DNA of 64,000 nt from positions 1 to 64,000 of the forward strand of contig JANPZW010000002.1 of assembly GCA_024707385.1 (NCBI GenBank). The letters are read 5' to 3'. The translations under genes were made by a program, and so were the position numbers. The notes below the pieces were generated by a model, which was not told the origin of the DNA, did not search any database, and saw nothing but the letters and a program-made list of their open reading frames with translations. Shown piece by piece: positions 1 to 9,003 of the stretch; within the stretch, counting starts at the first letter, position 1; each line of letters opens with the position of its first letter. Source of the stretch: Cellvibrionaceae bacterium. Lineage in GTDB: Bacteria; Pseudomonadota; Gammaproteobacteria; Pseudomonadales; Cellvibrionaceae.

Positions 1-235
1 TCCTCTGTGGATCAGTGAAGGCAAGAACCAGCAACATGTACTGGGTATACTGGTGAATTAGCTGGAAGGGGAACCGCGTGCTCATGCAGCTTTGCTCGAA
101 TGGTGAGTTAAAGTTGAGAAACCGGTATTCTCCATCATCAATGACAAGTATTTTTCCGTATTCGTCCGCCACAAAATGGATGATATCACCTGGATCTTTA
201 AACGGAAAAATACGCAATCCATCCAACCACTTCAT
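1..235 (-). CDS. Spermidine synthase-like protein, N-terminal fragment
   Basis: The gene runs off the left edge; about 78 N-terminal residues are visible. They read as the N-terminal beta-strand domain of the polyamine aminopropyltransferase (spermidine/spermine synthase) fold: a strand giving KILVIDDGEYRFLNF, then EQSCM, then the helix leading to MLLVLAFTDPQR, just before the expected glycine-rich SAM-fold loop. The ATG at 235 follows the yjdM stop by 25 nt. The catalytic region lies outside the window, so synthase activity cannot be judged; many such proteins are non-catalytic homologues. Confidence 0.6.
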   Translation of the reverse strand, partial: MKWLDGLRIFPFKDPGDIIHFVADEYGKILVIDDGEYRFLNFNSPFEQSCMSTRFPFQLIHQYTQYMLLVLAFTDPQR

Positions 236-260
236 ATCGATCCCACTGCCACTTGGACAT

Positions 261-605
261 TCAGTTGCTGGACTTTTTGACAAATTCAGATTTCAGCATC
301 ATTGCTCCAACCATATCGACGCGGCAATCGATGTTGTGATCACCGTGCACGATTCGATTGATTTTAACTTTTGTGCCGATTTTTAAGACATCGGAGCTAC
401 CTTTCACTTTCAGGTCTTTGATCAGTGTTCCGCTATCTCCTTCGAACAGCATGTTTCCGTTGGCATCTTTAACACTCATTGGCCGTCCATCGGTGGCTTC
501 GTTTTCTTCAGGTTTCCATTCATGCCCACACTCTGGGCAAATCAGAAGATCCCTGTCTTGATAGGTGTAAGTAGACTGACATTTAACGCACGAAGGCAAT
601 AACAT
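261..605 (-). CDS. yjdM: YjdM (PhnA-type) zinc-ribbon protein
   Basis: This 114-aa protein has the family's usual length and layout. An N-terminal zinc ribbon (CVKC at about residues 7-10, CPEC at about 24-27, then GHEW) is followed by a compact beta domain with the conserved run VKDANGNML and [10 protein letters not shown]. YjdM was once named PhnA for alkylphosphonate uptake, but its real role is unclear and it is not the phosphonoacetate hydrolase. It sits just upstream of the spermidine-synthase-like gene on the same strand. The family call is secure; the function is not. Confidence 0.88.
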   Translation of the reverse strand: MLLPSCVKCQSTYTYQDRDLLICPECGHEWKPEENEATDGRPMSVKDANGNMLFEGDSGTLIKDLKVKGSSDVLKIGTKVKINRIVHGDHNIDCRVDMVGAMMLKSEFVKKSSN

Positions 606-729
606 AATTTTTCCCTAAAACAAGCAAATGAGCACGTGTTTATCTGGTTATCCGAAATACTGAAATGGAAGTCATCCACAAGGACCAGAGAGGTTATCGA
701 TTCAGAGATTACTCCGAACGTGTTGAATG

Positions 730-906
730 CTAAGCAATGAAGGACGCAGCTATAATTAAGGAACCAATAAATAATCCGGCAATAATGAGCCCTGCCAGGA
801 TAAAAATGAACGGACTGTTTTGAGAAAAATCACGCTCAAGATTCTCTTTGGACTGCACGCCCGCAATGGCACTGAGTGCTGATATTAGAGCTTTAAGAAG
901 CGGCAT
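730..906 (-). CDS. DUF2970 small membrane protein
   Basis: This is a 58-aa gene. It begins MPLLKALISALSAIAGVQSK, continues with NLERDFSQ and ends in one long hydrophobic helix (about residues 32-58, rich in I, L, A, F). The GVQSxxNxxRDF signature followed by a single transmembrane helix is that of the DUF2970 family of gammaproteobacterial inner-membrane proteins, whose function is unknown. The ATG is at 906, and 25 nt separate it from the stop of the dehydrogenase gene upstream. Confidence 0.72.
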   Translation of the reverse strand: MPLLKALISALSAIAGVQSKENLERDFSQNSPFIFILAGLIIAGLFIGSLIIAASFIA

Positions 907-931
907 CGATGAATAACCTCACTAGCGCTTT

Positions 932-1951
932 TCATTGGAGTTTGTTTTGGCAGCAGGCAATTAATGTCTCTGTGAACGATTCAGTTGTGCCGGCACCGCC
1001 AAGGTCTGGTGTTGTCCTCTCCGGCGCTGCTCCCAAGACAGTTCTGATTGCTGATCTGATGGCTTGACTCTTGTCACGCATATTTAGGTGGTCCAGCATG
1101 TCCGCTGATGCCAACAACAGTGCGCATGGGTTTGCGAGACTTTTCCCGGCAATATCGGGTGCCGAACCATGGACCGCTTCGAAAATCGCAATTTTTTCAC
1201 CGATATTGCTGCCCGGCGCCATTCCTAATCCGCCCACGAGGCCGGCACACAAATCGGAAAGGATATCCCCAAATAAATTGGTGGTGACAATCACATCAAA
1301 TTGATGAGGATTGAGTACCAGTTGCATGCAGGCATTGTCGACAATCATCTCTTCCATTCGAATATCGGGATATTCTGGCGCAACGAGTCTGGCAACATCC
1401 AGAAACATGCCTGAGCACGATTTGATAATATTAGCTTTGTGAACAACGGTGATCTTTTTACGCCGAGTTCGGATTGCTAAACCGAAGGCGTAACGAATTA
1501 ACCGCTCGCAACCGTGGCGAGTGGTTTTTATGGTGGCAAACGCCGTTTCACCGTCTTCCGAAAAGTGCTGTCCTTCAGCGAGATATGCACCTTCAGTATT
1601 TTCACGTACGGTGATTATGTCGATATTTTGGTAACGAGAAGAAACGCCGGGGATGGACAGCGCAGGTCGAACATTGGCATACAGATCGAAATGTTTCCTG
1701 AGTTGCACATTAACAGAGGAAAAGCCCTTGCCTATGGGTGTCGTCAACGGACCTTTTAAGGCGACGCCGTTTCTTTCGATGGATTGAAGGGTGGTGCTCG
1801 GTAGGAGGTCTCCATGGTTCGCCAATGCGGTCATGCCTGCATCGACAAACTCATAATGCAGCCCACACTCTAGCGCATCAAGCACCTTAATTGTGGCACT
1901 CATGATCTCAGGTCCAATCCCGTCGCCCCGAATGATTGAAAGCGTTTGCAT
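932..1951 (-). CDS. NAD-dependent isocitrate dehydrogenase family protein
   Basis: A 339-aa decarboxylating beta-hydroxyacid dehydrogenase of the isocitrate/isopropylmalate family, expected to convert isocitrate to 2-oxoglutarate with NAD in the cytoplasm. Family marks are GDGIGPEI at the N-terminus, the substrate motif with NVQLRKHFDLYANVRP, VRENTEGAY, VVHKANIIK (catalytic Lys), the metal-binding DNACMQL and LFGDILSDL aspartates, and the cofactor loop EAVHGSAPDIAGK. The length matches monofunctional NAD-type enzymes. It lies 27 nt after a small gene that is coupled to sulP. Homoisocitrate dehydrogenase or 3-isopropylmalate dehydrogenase are less likely alternatives. Confidence 0.85.
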   Translation of the reverse strand: MQTLSIIRGDGIGPEIMSATIKVLDALECGLHYEFVDAGMTALANHGDLLPSTTLQSIERNGVALKGPLTTPIGKGFSSVNVQLRKHFDLYANVRPALSIPGVSSRYQNIDIITVRENTEGAYLAEGQHFSEDGETAFATIKTTRHGCERLIRYAFGLAIRTRRKKITVVHKANIIKSCSGMFLDVARLVAPEYPDIRMEEMIVDNACMQLVLNPHQFDVIVTTNLFGDILSDLCAGLVGGLGMAPGSNIGEKIAIFEAVHGSAPDIAGKSLANPCALLLASADMLDHLNMRDKSQAIRSAIRTVLGAAPERTTPDLGGAGTTESFTETLIACCQNKLQ

Positions 1952-1978
1952 GTGCTATTTCCTGCTTCAATGCTGAAA

Positions 1979-2209
1979 TTAAAGAAAAACCGTAAATTCA
2001 CGGACACCGATATCTTTGAGTACTTCGGCAAAATGATTCAGGTCATGATGAGTAATCGGGTTGTCGCTTTCATCCACAAGCATGTGGGAAAGCTGGTTTC
2101 TATCCACTAACATCACAAACCACTGTGTTGGCGATGACGGATTTTTTCGGATATTCGCGCACTGCCAATGTCTGGTTTTTCTCTTTTTAAGCGCTTCCGA
2201 AAGTTTCAT
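1979..2209 (-). CDS. Small hypothetical protein coupled to SulP
   Basis: A 76-aa protein beginning MKLSEALKKRKTRHWQCANI. Its ATG overlaps the sulP stop codon (ATGA), so the two are probably translationally coupled. It is hydrophilic, has no signal peptide or membrane segment, and ends VGVREFTVFL-like (GVREFTVFL). I do not recognise a family. A longer in-frame start exists upstream but would run about 125 nt into sulP, so the coupled ATG is preferred. Confidence 0.6.
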   Translation of the reverse strand: MKLSEALKKRKTRHWQCANIRKNPSSPTQWFVMLVDRNQLSHMLVDESDNPITHHDLNHFAEVLKDIGVREFTVFL

Positions 2210-3969
2210 TGGACCACCTCGGAATCTAAAACCACATTTTCCAACGCGTCTTCCAAACTGGCGAAAAAACGTATTGAGCCAGCTGGGGGCTTCACTCCGG
2301 CTTTCGCCAAGGCCTTTAACGGTTGAAATTGCCACTCGGCCAAATATATTTTTTTGCCTGAGTTCGCATGTGCTGCCATGAGGCGACTGAGCGCCGCCAA
2401 ACCACCGGCGTCCAGAAGCGGGACGGATTCCAGATAAAGCACGACGCCATCAAGCTGTTTTAGCTCTTCATTGATTTCACCAAACACCCGGTCAGCTGCG
2501 GCAAAGAAGAGCGGGCCATTGACCTTTAAAACCTTCCATTGGGGCGCAACAGATTGGCGGACAAATTTTCGATTCTTTGTGATATCGACGAGCTTGGTCA
2601 TGGTGGCGATTTCCCGCACGAACAACACAGCCGCGAGCAATATTCCTACAGTGATGGCGATGACCATATCGAACCAAACGGTTAAGCCAATGCAGGCCGT
2701 AAAAACGGCGATGTCACCCGCTGGAGCGCTTTTAATCATATGCAGTGATTTGGGCGCTTCGCTCATGTTCCATGCGACGACGATCAGCATCGCCGCCAGT
2801 GCGGGCATGGGCAAATACTTAAGGAGCGTTGCCAGAACGACCAATGCCAGCAACACAACCACCGCATGCACCATTGCCGCGATGGGGGACTGCGCGCCTG
2901 CCTTGAAGCTGGCGGCAGAACGCGCGATCGCAGCGGTGGCGGTGATGCCACCGAAAAAAGGCGCGATGATATTGCCTATGCCCTGTCCCAACAGTTCGCT
3001 GTTGGCGCTGTGGCGTTTGCCCGACATACCGTCAAGCACTACGGCGCATAGCAGAGACTCAATCGCCCCCAACATGGCAATGGCGAACGCGGCAGGCAAC
3101 AGCTCAATAAACGTTGGCCAACTTAAGACAAGACGCTCGCCCCCCGCTGCTTCGCGCAGCCATGGCCACTCGAAATAAGGCAGTACCGGGGGAATACCAG
3201 AGCCGGTGCTGCCATCATCCAACACGTAATGAAACCGGGAACCAATCGTCGCTATATCGAAGCCCTTTTGATTCAAGAGCAGTGCAATAACGCTGGCCAG
3301 CACCACAGCGGGTAGGTGTGCCGGGACAGGAGTTTTTAACTTTGGCCATAACAGCATAAAAACGAGCGTAAACGCTGCCACAGCGAAGCTTCCCATATCT
3401 GCAGAACTCGCATTCCCGACAATAGCGGCAACTTTCTCTGAATAGTGCTCCGGCATTGAGGGCATGGTTAAGCCGAGAAAATCCGGGATCTGCAAGGTGG
3501 CGATGACGATACCAATACCGCCGGTAAAACCCAGTGTGACAGGCTCGGGGATGTATTCGATAAATCGACCCAATCTAGCGTAGGCCATAACCAGGAGCAT
3601 GAAGCCGGCCATAACACTGGCGACCAGCAGTCCCCCCAGCCCGTGTTCGGCGACAAGCGGGTGCAAAATCACCACAAACGCGGCTGTTGGCCCGGAGATA
3701 CTGAAGCGACTGCCACCTACCAGCGCAATCAGGAATCCAGCTATGACCGCAGTGTAAAGGCCATATTGCGGAGGGACTCCACTGGCAATGGCCAGTGCCA
3801 TTGCCAGTGGGATGGCGATAATCCCAACCACACAACCTGCCATCACATCTTTGATCAGCTTCGCACGGGAATACCCCTCGGCCATGCTTTCACGAATTGC
3901 ATGACCAATACGAAGGGAGAACAAGTGGGCGCGATGAGGCATGACTGGTGTATCCAAAGTCCATGACAT
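2206..3969 (-). CDS. SulP-family anion transporter with STAS domain
   Basis: A 587-aa inner-membrane transporter. An N-terminal SulP core of about 10-12 hydrophobic helices starts near residue 40 (KDVMAGCVVGIIAIPLAMALAIASG, then PPQYGLYTAVIAG) and is followed by a cytoplasmic STAS domain from about residue 465 (VLYLESVPLLDAGGLAAL). Family members move sulfate, bicarbonate or C4-dicarboxylates (DauA type); the substrate cannot be told from the sequence. The promoter predicted at 3979-4006 would leave almost no leader before the ATG at 3969, so the true start may be Met10 (3942) or Met29 (3885). Its upstream region is shared with the divergent transposon module. Confidence 0.88.
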   Translation of the reverse strand: MSWTLDTPVMPHRAHLFSLRIGHAIRESMAEGYSRAKLIKDVMAGCVVGIIAIPLAMALAIASGVPPQYGLYTAVIAGFLIALVGGSRFSISGPTAAFVVILHPLVAEHGLGGLLVASVMAGFMLLVMAYARLGRFIEYIPEPVTLGFTGGIGIVIATLQIPDFLGLTMPSMPEHYSEKVAAIVGNASSADMGSFAVAAFTLVFMLLWPKLKTPVPAHLPAVVLASVIALLLNQKGFDIATIGSRFHYVLDDGSTGSGIPPVLPYFEWPWLREAAGGERLVLSWPTFIELLPAAFAIAMLGAIESLLCAVVLDGMSGKRHSANSELLGQGIGNIIAPFFGGITATAAIARSAASFKAGAQSPIAAMVHAVVVLLALVVLATLLKYLPMPALAAMLIVVAWNMSEAPKSLHMIKSAPAGDIAVFTACIGLTVWFDMVIAITVGILLAAVLFVREIATMTKLVDITKNRKFVRQSVAPQWKVLKVNGPLFFAAADRVFGEINEELKQLDGVVLYLESVPLLDAGGLAALSRLMAAHANSGKKIYLAEWQFQPLKALAKAGVKPPAGSIRFFASLEDALENVVLDSEVVQ

Positions 3970-3973
3970 TACG

Positions 3974-4026
3974 TTAACATTATATGTGCTTATGTTTGAC
4001 AGTCAATGTTAATCAAATTAACATTA
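3974..4026. promoter_or_regulatory. Divergent face-to-face promoters with palindromic operator
   Basis: On the minus strand, TTGACT (4006-4001), a 16-nt spacer and TATAAT (3984-3979) form a good sigma70 promoter towards sulP. On the plus strand TTGACA (3996-4001), a 17-nt spacer and TAACAT (4019-4024) point to the transposon genes. The two -35 boxes overlap inside the palindrome TTGACAGTCAA (3996-4006). The adjacent palindrome at 4005-4025 has arms AATGTTAAT and ATTAACATT around CAA, and a third TTAACATTA half-site lies at 3974-3982. This fits an operator for the ribbon-helix-helix gene next door, or core sites for the tyrosine recombinase. Confidence 0.6.
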
Positions 4027-4054
4027 ATGGATGATTAACGACGGGAGACACCAT

Positions 4055-4258
4055 GTGGAACAGCGTACAGCGCGCCTAACGCTACTTATCGACCCCCAGA
4101 AAAAGTCCATATTTGAAGCGTTGTGCGCAAAAGAAGATGTCACCGCCTCCCAGAAAGTGCGGCAATTTATCCGGGACTACATCGAACAGCAGCTGGGGGC
4201 GGACTGGCAAAACCAAGTTTTGGTCGAGGAAGAGAAGGATGGAGCTAGAAGGTCGTAG
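4055..4258 (+). CDS. Ribbon-helix-helix (CopG-like) regulator
   Basis: A 67-aa protein with an N-terminal beta strand (RTARLTLLIDPQKKSIFEAL) and a following helix pair (VTASQKVRQFIRDYIEQQ), the pattern of small CopG/MetJ-type DNA-binding dimers. I chose the GTG at 4055 because GGGA (4043-4046) precedes it at a normal distance; the in-frame ATG at 4031 has no ribosome binding site. It is the first gene of the transposon module and lies next to palindromic sites at 3974-4026, so autorepression is likely (inference). Confidence 0.68.
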   Translation: MEQRTARLTLLIDPQKKSIFEALCAKEDVTASQKVRQFIRDYIEQQLGADWQNQVLVEEEKDGARRS

Positions 4259-4302
4259 TCGCTTTGTGTCCTCGCCTTTCTGTTCTGAGAAGGGGAATTC
4301 AG

Positions 4303-5559
4303 ATGGATGAAGTCAGACGTTACGTCAACGCGGGAACCCGCGACAACACCCGTAAAAGCTATCGTGCAGCGGTTGAGCATTACGAAAGCACTTGGGGCGG
4401 CTTTTTGCCGGCGACAGCCGACAGCATCGCTTCTTACCTGGTGCACTTTGCACCCACGCTGGCTCTCAGTACTCTCAAACAGCGACTTGCCGGAATTGCC
4501 GCATGGCATAACGAGCAGGGATTCCCAGACCCGACCAAGGCACCCCATGTTAGAAAAGTACTCAGAGGCATCGCGGAGCTACATCCATTCAAGGAAAAAC
4601 AAGCCAAACCCCTTCAAATTGAACAGCTCCAAACGATTGATGACTGGATTGCTGCACGCTTGACTCAGGCCGATTTCGAAATGGTCAATTCACTCAAATT
4701 ACTGCGAGATCGGGCGCTAATTCTTATTGGTTTTTGGCGAGCGTTTCGTGGCGATGAGCTAACTCGAATTAAGATCGAAAATGTCAGCGTTACACCGGGT
4801 GTCGGTATGGAAATTTTCATCTCCCGAAGTAAGACTGACCGCGCTTCTCAAGGGCGAACTTACCGAGCCCCGGCGTTAAAACAATTATGTCCTGTTACGG
4901 CGTTCACTGAATGGGTTGGCGCAGCTCAGTTAACAAGTGGACCGGCGTTTCCAGGCATCAATCAGTGGGGGCATATTGCAGAGCGCGCTATTCATCCGGC
5001 CAGTGTGATTGCCATTGTGAAGGAGTATTGTCAACACGTTGAGCTTCCCGCCGCTGTTGAATTCAGTAGCCACTCGCTGCGACGAGGTTTTGCCACCTGG
5101 GCAAATGCGCAGGGTTGGGACACTAAGTCCCTGATGGAATACGTGGGCTGGAAAGATGTTCAGTCCGCGATGCGTTATATCGATACCCCCGATCCCTTTT
5201 CCCAGTCTCGAATGCAGAATCTTGTTGATCAGCGTTCCATCCAGATCGAACGAGACGACCAAAAACCCATACGCTCGTTATTGGAAGTCCTTCTTGTCCT
5301 TGAGCCTTATAGCAAGTTTTCCGAACGCACTGAACGCGCACGGAAATTGATCGAGCGGCGTTGCTTGTCACCGTGGGCGATGAAAAAAGTCGATTCAAAA
5401 GGAACGAACTACGAAATTACGGTCGAGCACATGGACGGCAATTCTTTGGATGAAACTCTGGATGAATTACTCCACCAAATGCATCAAATCGCTTCGGAGA
5501 ATCAATGCATGCTGGAAGTGAGCATTCGCGATCCTCGCACCAATCAGCACTGGGATTAA
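4303..5559 (+). CDS. Tyrosine recombinase of the Tn3-like element
   Basis: A 418-aa site-specific recombinase, probably the cointegrate resolvase of the transposon. An N-terminal SAM-like DNA-binding domain (from about residue 10, NTRKSYRAAVEHY) leads into the catalytic domain: first Arg in FWRAFRGDEL, HSLRRG (HxxR), the GW of EYVGWKD, and the nucleophile Tyr in AMRYID. About 125 residues follow the Tyr, an unusual C-terminal extension with no recognised domain. The ATG at 4303 is preceded by GAAGGGGA. The transposase follows after 34 nt. Confidence 0.85.
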   Translation: MDEVRRYVNAGTRDNTRKSYRAAVEHYESTWGGFLPATADSIASYLVHFAPTLALSTLKQRLAGIAAWHNEQGFPDPTKAPHVRKVLRGIAELHPFKEKQAKPLQIEQLQTIDDWIAARLTQADFEMVNSLKLLRDRALILIGFWRAFRGDELTRIKIENVSVTPGVGMEIFISRSKTDRASQGRTYRAPALKQLCPVTAFTEWVGAAQLTSGPAFPGINQWGHIAERAIHPASVIAIVKEYCQHVELPAAVEFSSHSLRRGFATWANAQGWDTKSLMEYVGWKDVQSAMRYIDTPDPFSQSRMQNLVDQRSIQIERDDQKPIRSLLEVLLVLEPYSKFSERTERARKLIERRCLSPWAMKKVDSKGTNYEITVEHMDGNSLDETLDELLHQMHQIASENQCMLEVSIRDPRTNQHWD

Positions 5560-5593
5560 CGAGCCAACCCTATTAGACACAGGGCAATCCGAT

Positions 5594-8500
5594 ATGAGCA
5601 GTCTGCATGAAACCGCCTATCCCAGACTGCGCAGCACCGTCACAGAAAAGGAACTCAAGGAGTATTACACCCCTACGCCAGATGAATTAAAGCTGATCGC
5701 ATCCGAGAAAAAGCCGATCTTGCGCATTGGCCTCATTCTGAATCTGAAATTACTCCAGCGCCTGGGTTACTTTGTGCCTCTGGCCTCAGCGCCGCCGTTG
5801 ATCATGGCACATGTGCTTGATTCAATAGGCATCAAAAAGCCAATAACCGTTAAACAGCTTAAAGACTACGACCGATCAGGTTCCCGGCCACGTCAGCAAC
5901 AACAATTGAGACAATACCTTGGTATAAACGCATTTGGTTCTGGCGACCAGCCCTGGCTTGCACAAATCGCTGAAAATGCCGCTGAGACCAAAGAAATGCT
6001 GGCGGACATTATCAACGTGATGCTGGAGGAGTTGGCGCACCACCATTACGAGCTACCCGGTTTTACAGTCCTCAAACGAATCGCTCGTGCGGCACGAAAT
6101 AAAGTCAATGAAGGTTGTTTTCGGGAGATTGGCCAAAATCTCACGCACGAAGCCAAGCGGAAAATTGATGAGCTACTGAATCCTTCCGACGGTGCTTATG
6201 GTGCCTGGAACACTCTTAAACGTGAACCCAAAAAGCCGGGCAACAAAGAGGTCAGAAGCTATCTTCAGCATGTTCACTGGCTCCGAAAATTAGGTGAAAC
6301 TCTCCCCGAAGTAAATGTCCCCGTGGTGAAATACCGGCAGTTTGCGCTCGAAGCTCGGGCTTTAACGGCCCCCGAAATGGCGCGACTCAAAATCAACAAG
6401 CGCTATGCACTCGCTGTCATATTGATTCGCCAGCAACACAGTAAAGCCCTGGACGATGTTGGAAACCTGTATATCAAAATGCTGCGAAGTATGGAAGCAA
6501 GCGCACAGGCTGCACTTAATAAATACATTTTGGAGCACCAAAAACAAATTGATACCCTAGTTGCTAAATTTCGCGACGTTCTTATCGCGTACGATCAAGA
6601 GTCTGAAAAATTAACCAAATTGCAAGCAATTGGTACCGTTCTGGGCGATGAAGCCAGTGCACTGATTGATCGTTGCAATCAGCATATTGCCTACGCCGGA
6701 AACAATTACTACCCCTTCATGTTGAGCAATTACCGCCAAAAGCGCGCTTTGCTGTTCAATTGTCTGGACATATTGGATTTGCAATCGACCTCCAGCGATA
6801 TCAGCAGCACTGCACTACCCATTCTGCTCAAAAGCCTGCGCAGCACTCGTTCCGAATTCATAAGTGAAGCGGCGCTCAATCAACATTTGCCCGTGCCGTT
6901 CGATACCGGCTGGCTCACTGAAAAATGGCGCAAGTTGATCGTGTCAAACACGACCAACCCAGCTGGAGAAAAGGAAAGGGTTTTCCATAGAAAATACCTT
7001 GAACTGTGGTTACTGTTGCACATCAAGCATGAACTCTCATCGGGCGATTTATTCATTCCATTCAGTGCCGAATTTGATGATTATCGCGAGCAGCTGGTCG
7101 ATGATGAAACCCTTGATGAAGAATTGGACGCTTACAGTGAGCAGGTCGAAATGCCACTGAATGATGCGCATTTGTTTGTTACCAACTTAAAGCAGGAGCT
7201 GTCAGAGCGATCAAAGCGAGTAGACGAACGCTTTCCGTCCAATCTTCATGCCTCGATTAAGGAGGGTAAGCTGTCAATCAGTCCGATAAGAGCTGAACAA
7301 CCGCAAGCCGACCTGCAAAAACTCGATGACTTAATTACGGAAAACCTTCCTGAGGTGAGCATCATTGATATCCTGACTGATACGGAAAAATGGCTTGGCC
7401 TTCATAAAATATTTGGGCCTCTGTCAGGGAATGACATACGGATTGATGAGCCGGAAAAGCGCTTCATTACTACCTTGTTTTGCTATGGATGCAATCTCGG
7501 TCCGGTTCAAACGGCCAAGTCAGTTAAGAACATGAGTCGCAAACAGATCGCCTGGCTGAACCTTCGGCATGCCACTGAAGATCGTTTGGAGAGGGCGATT
7601 ACCCAGGTCGTCAATGCTTACAACAAGTTTGACCTACCCAAATATTGGGGCAGTGGCAAGCACGTTGCGGCTGATGGAACAATGTGGGATTTGTACGAAC
7701 AGAACCTGCTGACGGAATATCATATCCGATACGGTAGGTACGGTGGCATTGGGTACTACCACGTTTCCGATACTTACATTGCATTGTTCAGTCATTTTAT
7801 TCCGTGCGGTGTCTACGAGGCGGTGTACATTCTCGATGGGCTGATGAACAACAAGTCCGACATCCAGCCCGACACTTTACACGGCGATACACAAGCCCAA
7901 AGTTATCCAGTGTTTGGTCTATCACACCTGCTGGGCATCAATCTCATGCCTCGAATCCGCAATATTCAGGATTTGTTGCTGTTCAGGCCGGACAATCGCT
8001 ATCGATACAAAAATATTGAGCCATTGTTTGCCGGAAGTATCGATTTCCAATTAATTGAGCGGCACCTCCGGGATATGCTGCGCGTGGTCATTTCAATCAA
8101 AAAAGGCAAAATTACCGCTTCGACGATTTTACGGCGACTAGGGACGTACAGTCGTAAGAACAAGTTGTATTTGGCGTTTAAAGAGCTGGGGAAGGCGATC
8201 CGAACGCTTTTTTTGCTGCGCTATATCGATGAAATGGAGCTCCGGAAAACCATTCAATCTGCGACAAATAAATGTGAAGAATTTAATGGCTTTGTCAAAT
8301 GGCTCTTTTTCGGAGGCGAAGGGATGATTGCTGAAAACGTCCGCCACGAGCAAAGGAAAATCGTGCAATACAACCACCTTGTTGCCAACATGGTCATTCT
8401 CTATAACGTCGAGAAAATGACCCGCGTCCTAAAAGACTTGGCGAGCGAGGGTGTGGTGATCAACAAAGAGCTGCTGAATGGGCTCTCGCCTTACCGCAAT

Positions 8501-8599
8501 TCCAATATCAATCGCTTTGGTGACTACAATCTGGATCTGGAAAGAGAGGTCTCGCCCTTGGATTTTGGGATCAAGATACTGGAACCAGAAGAAACGTAA
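5594..8599 (+). CDS. tnpA: Tn3-family transposase
   Basis: A full-length 1,001-aa DDE transposase; family members are usually about 960-1,010 aa. The C-terminal half holds the catalytic residues: Asp in VAADGTMWDL (about residue 695), Asp in HGDTQAQSYPVFGLSHLLG (about 765) and Glu in the CEEFNGFVKWLFFGGEG region (about 900), with the typical PRIRN after the second Asp. The N-terminal DNA-binding part (about residues 1-300) is intact. There is no frameshift or stop, so it looks active. It catalyses replicative transposition by binding terminal inverted repeats. Confidence 0.93.
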   Translation: MSSLHETAYPRLRSTVTEKELKEYYTPTPDELKLIASEKKPILRIGLILNLKLLQRLGYFVPLASAPPLIMAHVLDSIGIKKPITVKQLKDYDRSGSRPRQQQQLRQYLGINAFGSGDQPWLAQIAENAAETKEMLADIINVMLEELAHHHYELPGFTVLKRIARAARNKVNEGCFREIGQNLTHEAKRKIDELLNPSDGAYGAWNTLKREPKKPGNKEVRSYLQHVHWLRKLGETLPEVNVPVVKYRQFALEARALTAPEMARLKINKRYALAVILIRQQHSKALDDVGNLYIKMLRSMEASAQAALNKYILEHQKQIDTLVAKFRDVLIAYDQESEKLTKLQAIGTVLGDEASALIDRCNQHIAYAGNNYYPFMLSNYRQKRALLFNCLDILDLQSTSSDISSTALPILLKSLRSTRSEFISEAALNQHLPVPFDTGWLTEKWRKLIVSNTTNPAGEKERVFHRKYLELWLLLHIKHELSSGDLFIPFSAEFDDYREQLVDDETLDEELDAYSEQVEMPLNDAHLFVTNLKQELSERSKRVDERFPSNLHASIKEGKLSISPIRAEQPQADLQKLDDLITENLPEVSIIDILTDTEKWLGLHKIFGPLSGNDIRIDEPEKRFITTLFCYGCNLGPVQTAKSVKNMSRKQIAWLNLRHATEDRLERAITQVVNAYNKFDLPKYWGSGKHVAADGTMWDLYEQNLLTEYHIRYGRYGGIGYYHVSDTYIALFSHFIPCGVYEAVYILDGLMNNKSDIQPDTLHGDTQAQSYPVFGLSHLLGINLMPRIRNIQDLLLFRPDNRYRYKNIEPLFAGSIDFQLIERHLRDMLRVVISIKKGKITASTILRRLGTYSRKNKLYLAFKELGKAIRTLFLLRYIDEMELRKTIQSATNKCEEFNGFVKWLFFGGEGMIAENVRHEQRKIVQYNHLVANMVILYNVEKMTRVLKDLASEGVVINKELLNGLSPYRNSNINRFGDYNLDLEREVSPLDFGIKILEPEET

Positions 8600-8620
8600 A
8601 ATTCTCATCTATATCAATGA

Positions 8621-8664
8621 GTTAACGTCATTTTGGCGAATTTTTCCAGAATGACGGCCGACCC
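8621..8664 (-). repeat. Candidate right terminal inverted repeat
   Basis: Twenty-one bases after the transposase stop, the reverse strand reads GGGTCGGCCGTC..., then GGAAAAATTCG, then AATGACGTTAAC. A G-rich outer end, a central A-tract and a TTAA-like inner end within about 40 bp are the shape of Tn3-family ends. I did not find the partner repeat on the left, so this stays a candidate. Confidence 0.35.
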
Positions 8665-8858
8665 TCGGGATGACTTCCAGTGAAACCTAGGTCGGAATTC
8701 TGTCGCCATAAGGCAAGTGCATCCCCACCCACCAACCAAACTTTGCTCAGTGGCGTGTCTTTAGGGAAAGTTAGGTCAGCCAAAACCCGCCTTCCCTTCG
8801 TTTCTAAGCCCGGATGAACGAAGAACGGGTGGCCCTCCTGAAGGGTTCGGCCGCCCAC
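8628..8858 (-). pseudogene. Possible gene remnant beside the transposon end
   Basis: An open frame of 76 codons begins directly after a stop codon with GTG and ends inside the candidate terminal repeat. Its middle (LSKVWLVGGDALALWRQNSD) is protein-like in composition, but I recognise no family. It could be the interrupted end of a target gene, or chance. Around it, 8,665-9,003 contains nothing else I can support. Confidence 0.2.
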
Positions 8859-9003
8859 ATGCCGTCAGCTTCTCCAGTGTTCAATATCTCGCCTGCTACA
8901 CGAGTCGTCACGTTGGGTACCCTTTGTGACTGATAAGCCAAACGAATCTCCTGCGCTTCCGGTCATAAGATTATGTCCTGTGAAAAATTCGGGATGAATT
9001 GGC

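Larger units (their letters stand above)
3970..8664 (+). mobile_element. Tn3-family transposon module with tyrosine recombinase
   Basis: Three co-oriented genes form the module: ribbon-helix-helix regulator, tyrosine recombinase and Tn3-type transposase. The gaps are 44 and 34 nt. This resembles Tn3 relatives that resolve cointegrates with a tyrosine recombinase (TnpI type, as in Tn4430) rather than a serine resolvase. A possible right terminal repeat lies at 8621-8664. I could not find a matching left end, so the left boundary is only the last base before the divergent promoter region, and sulP and its neighbours could be passengers of a larger element. Confidence 0.6.
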
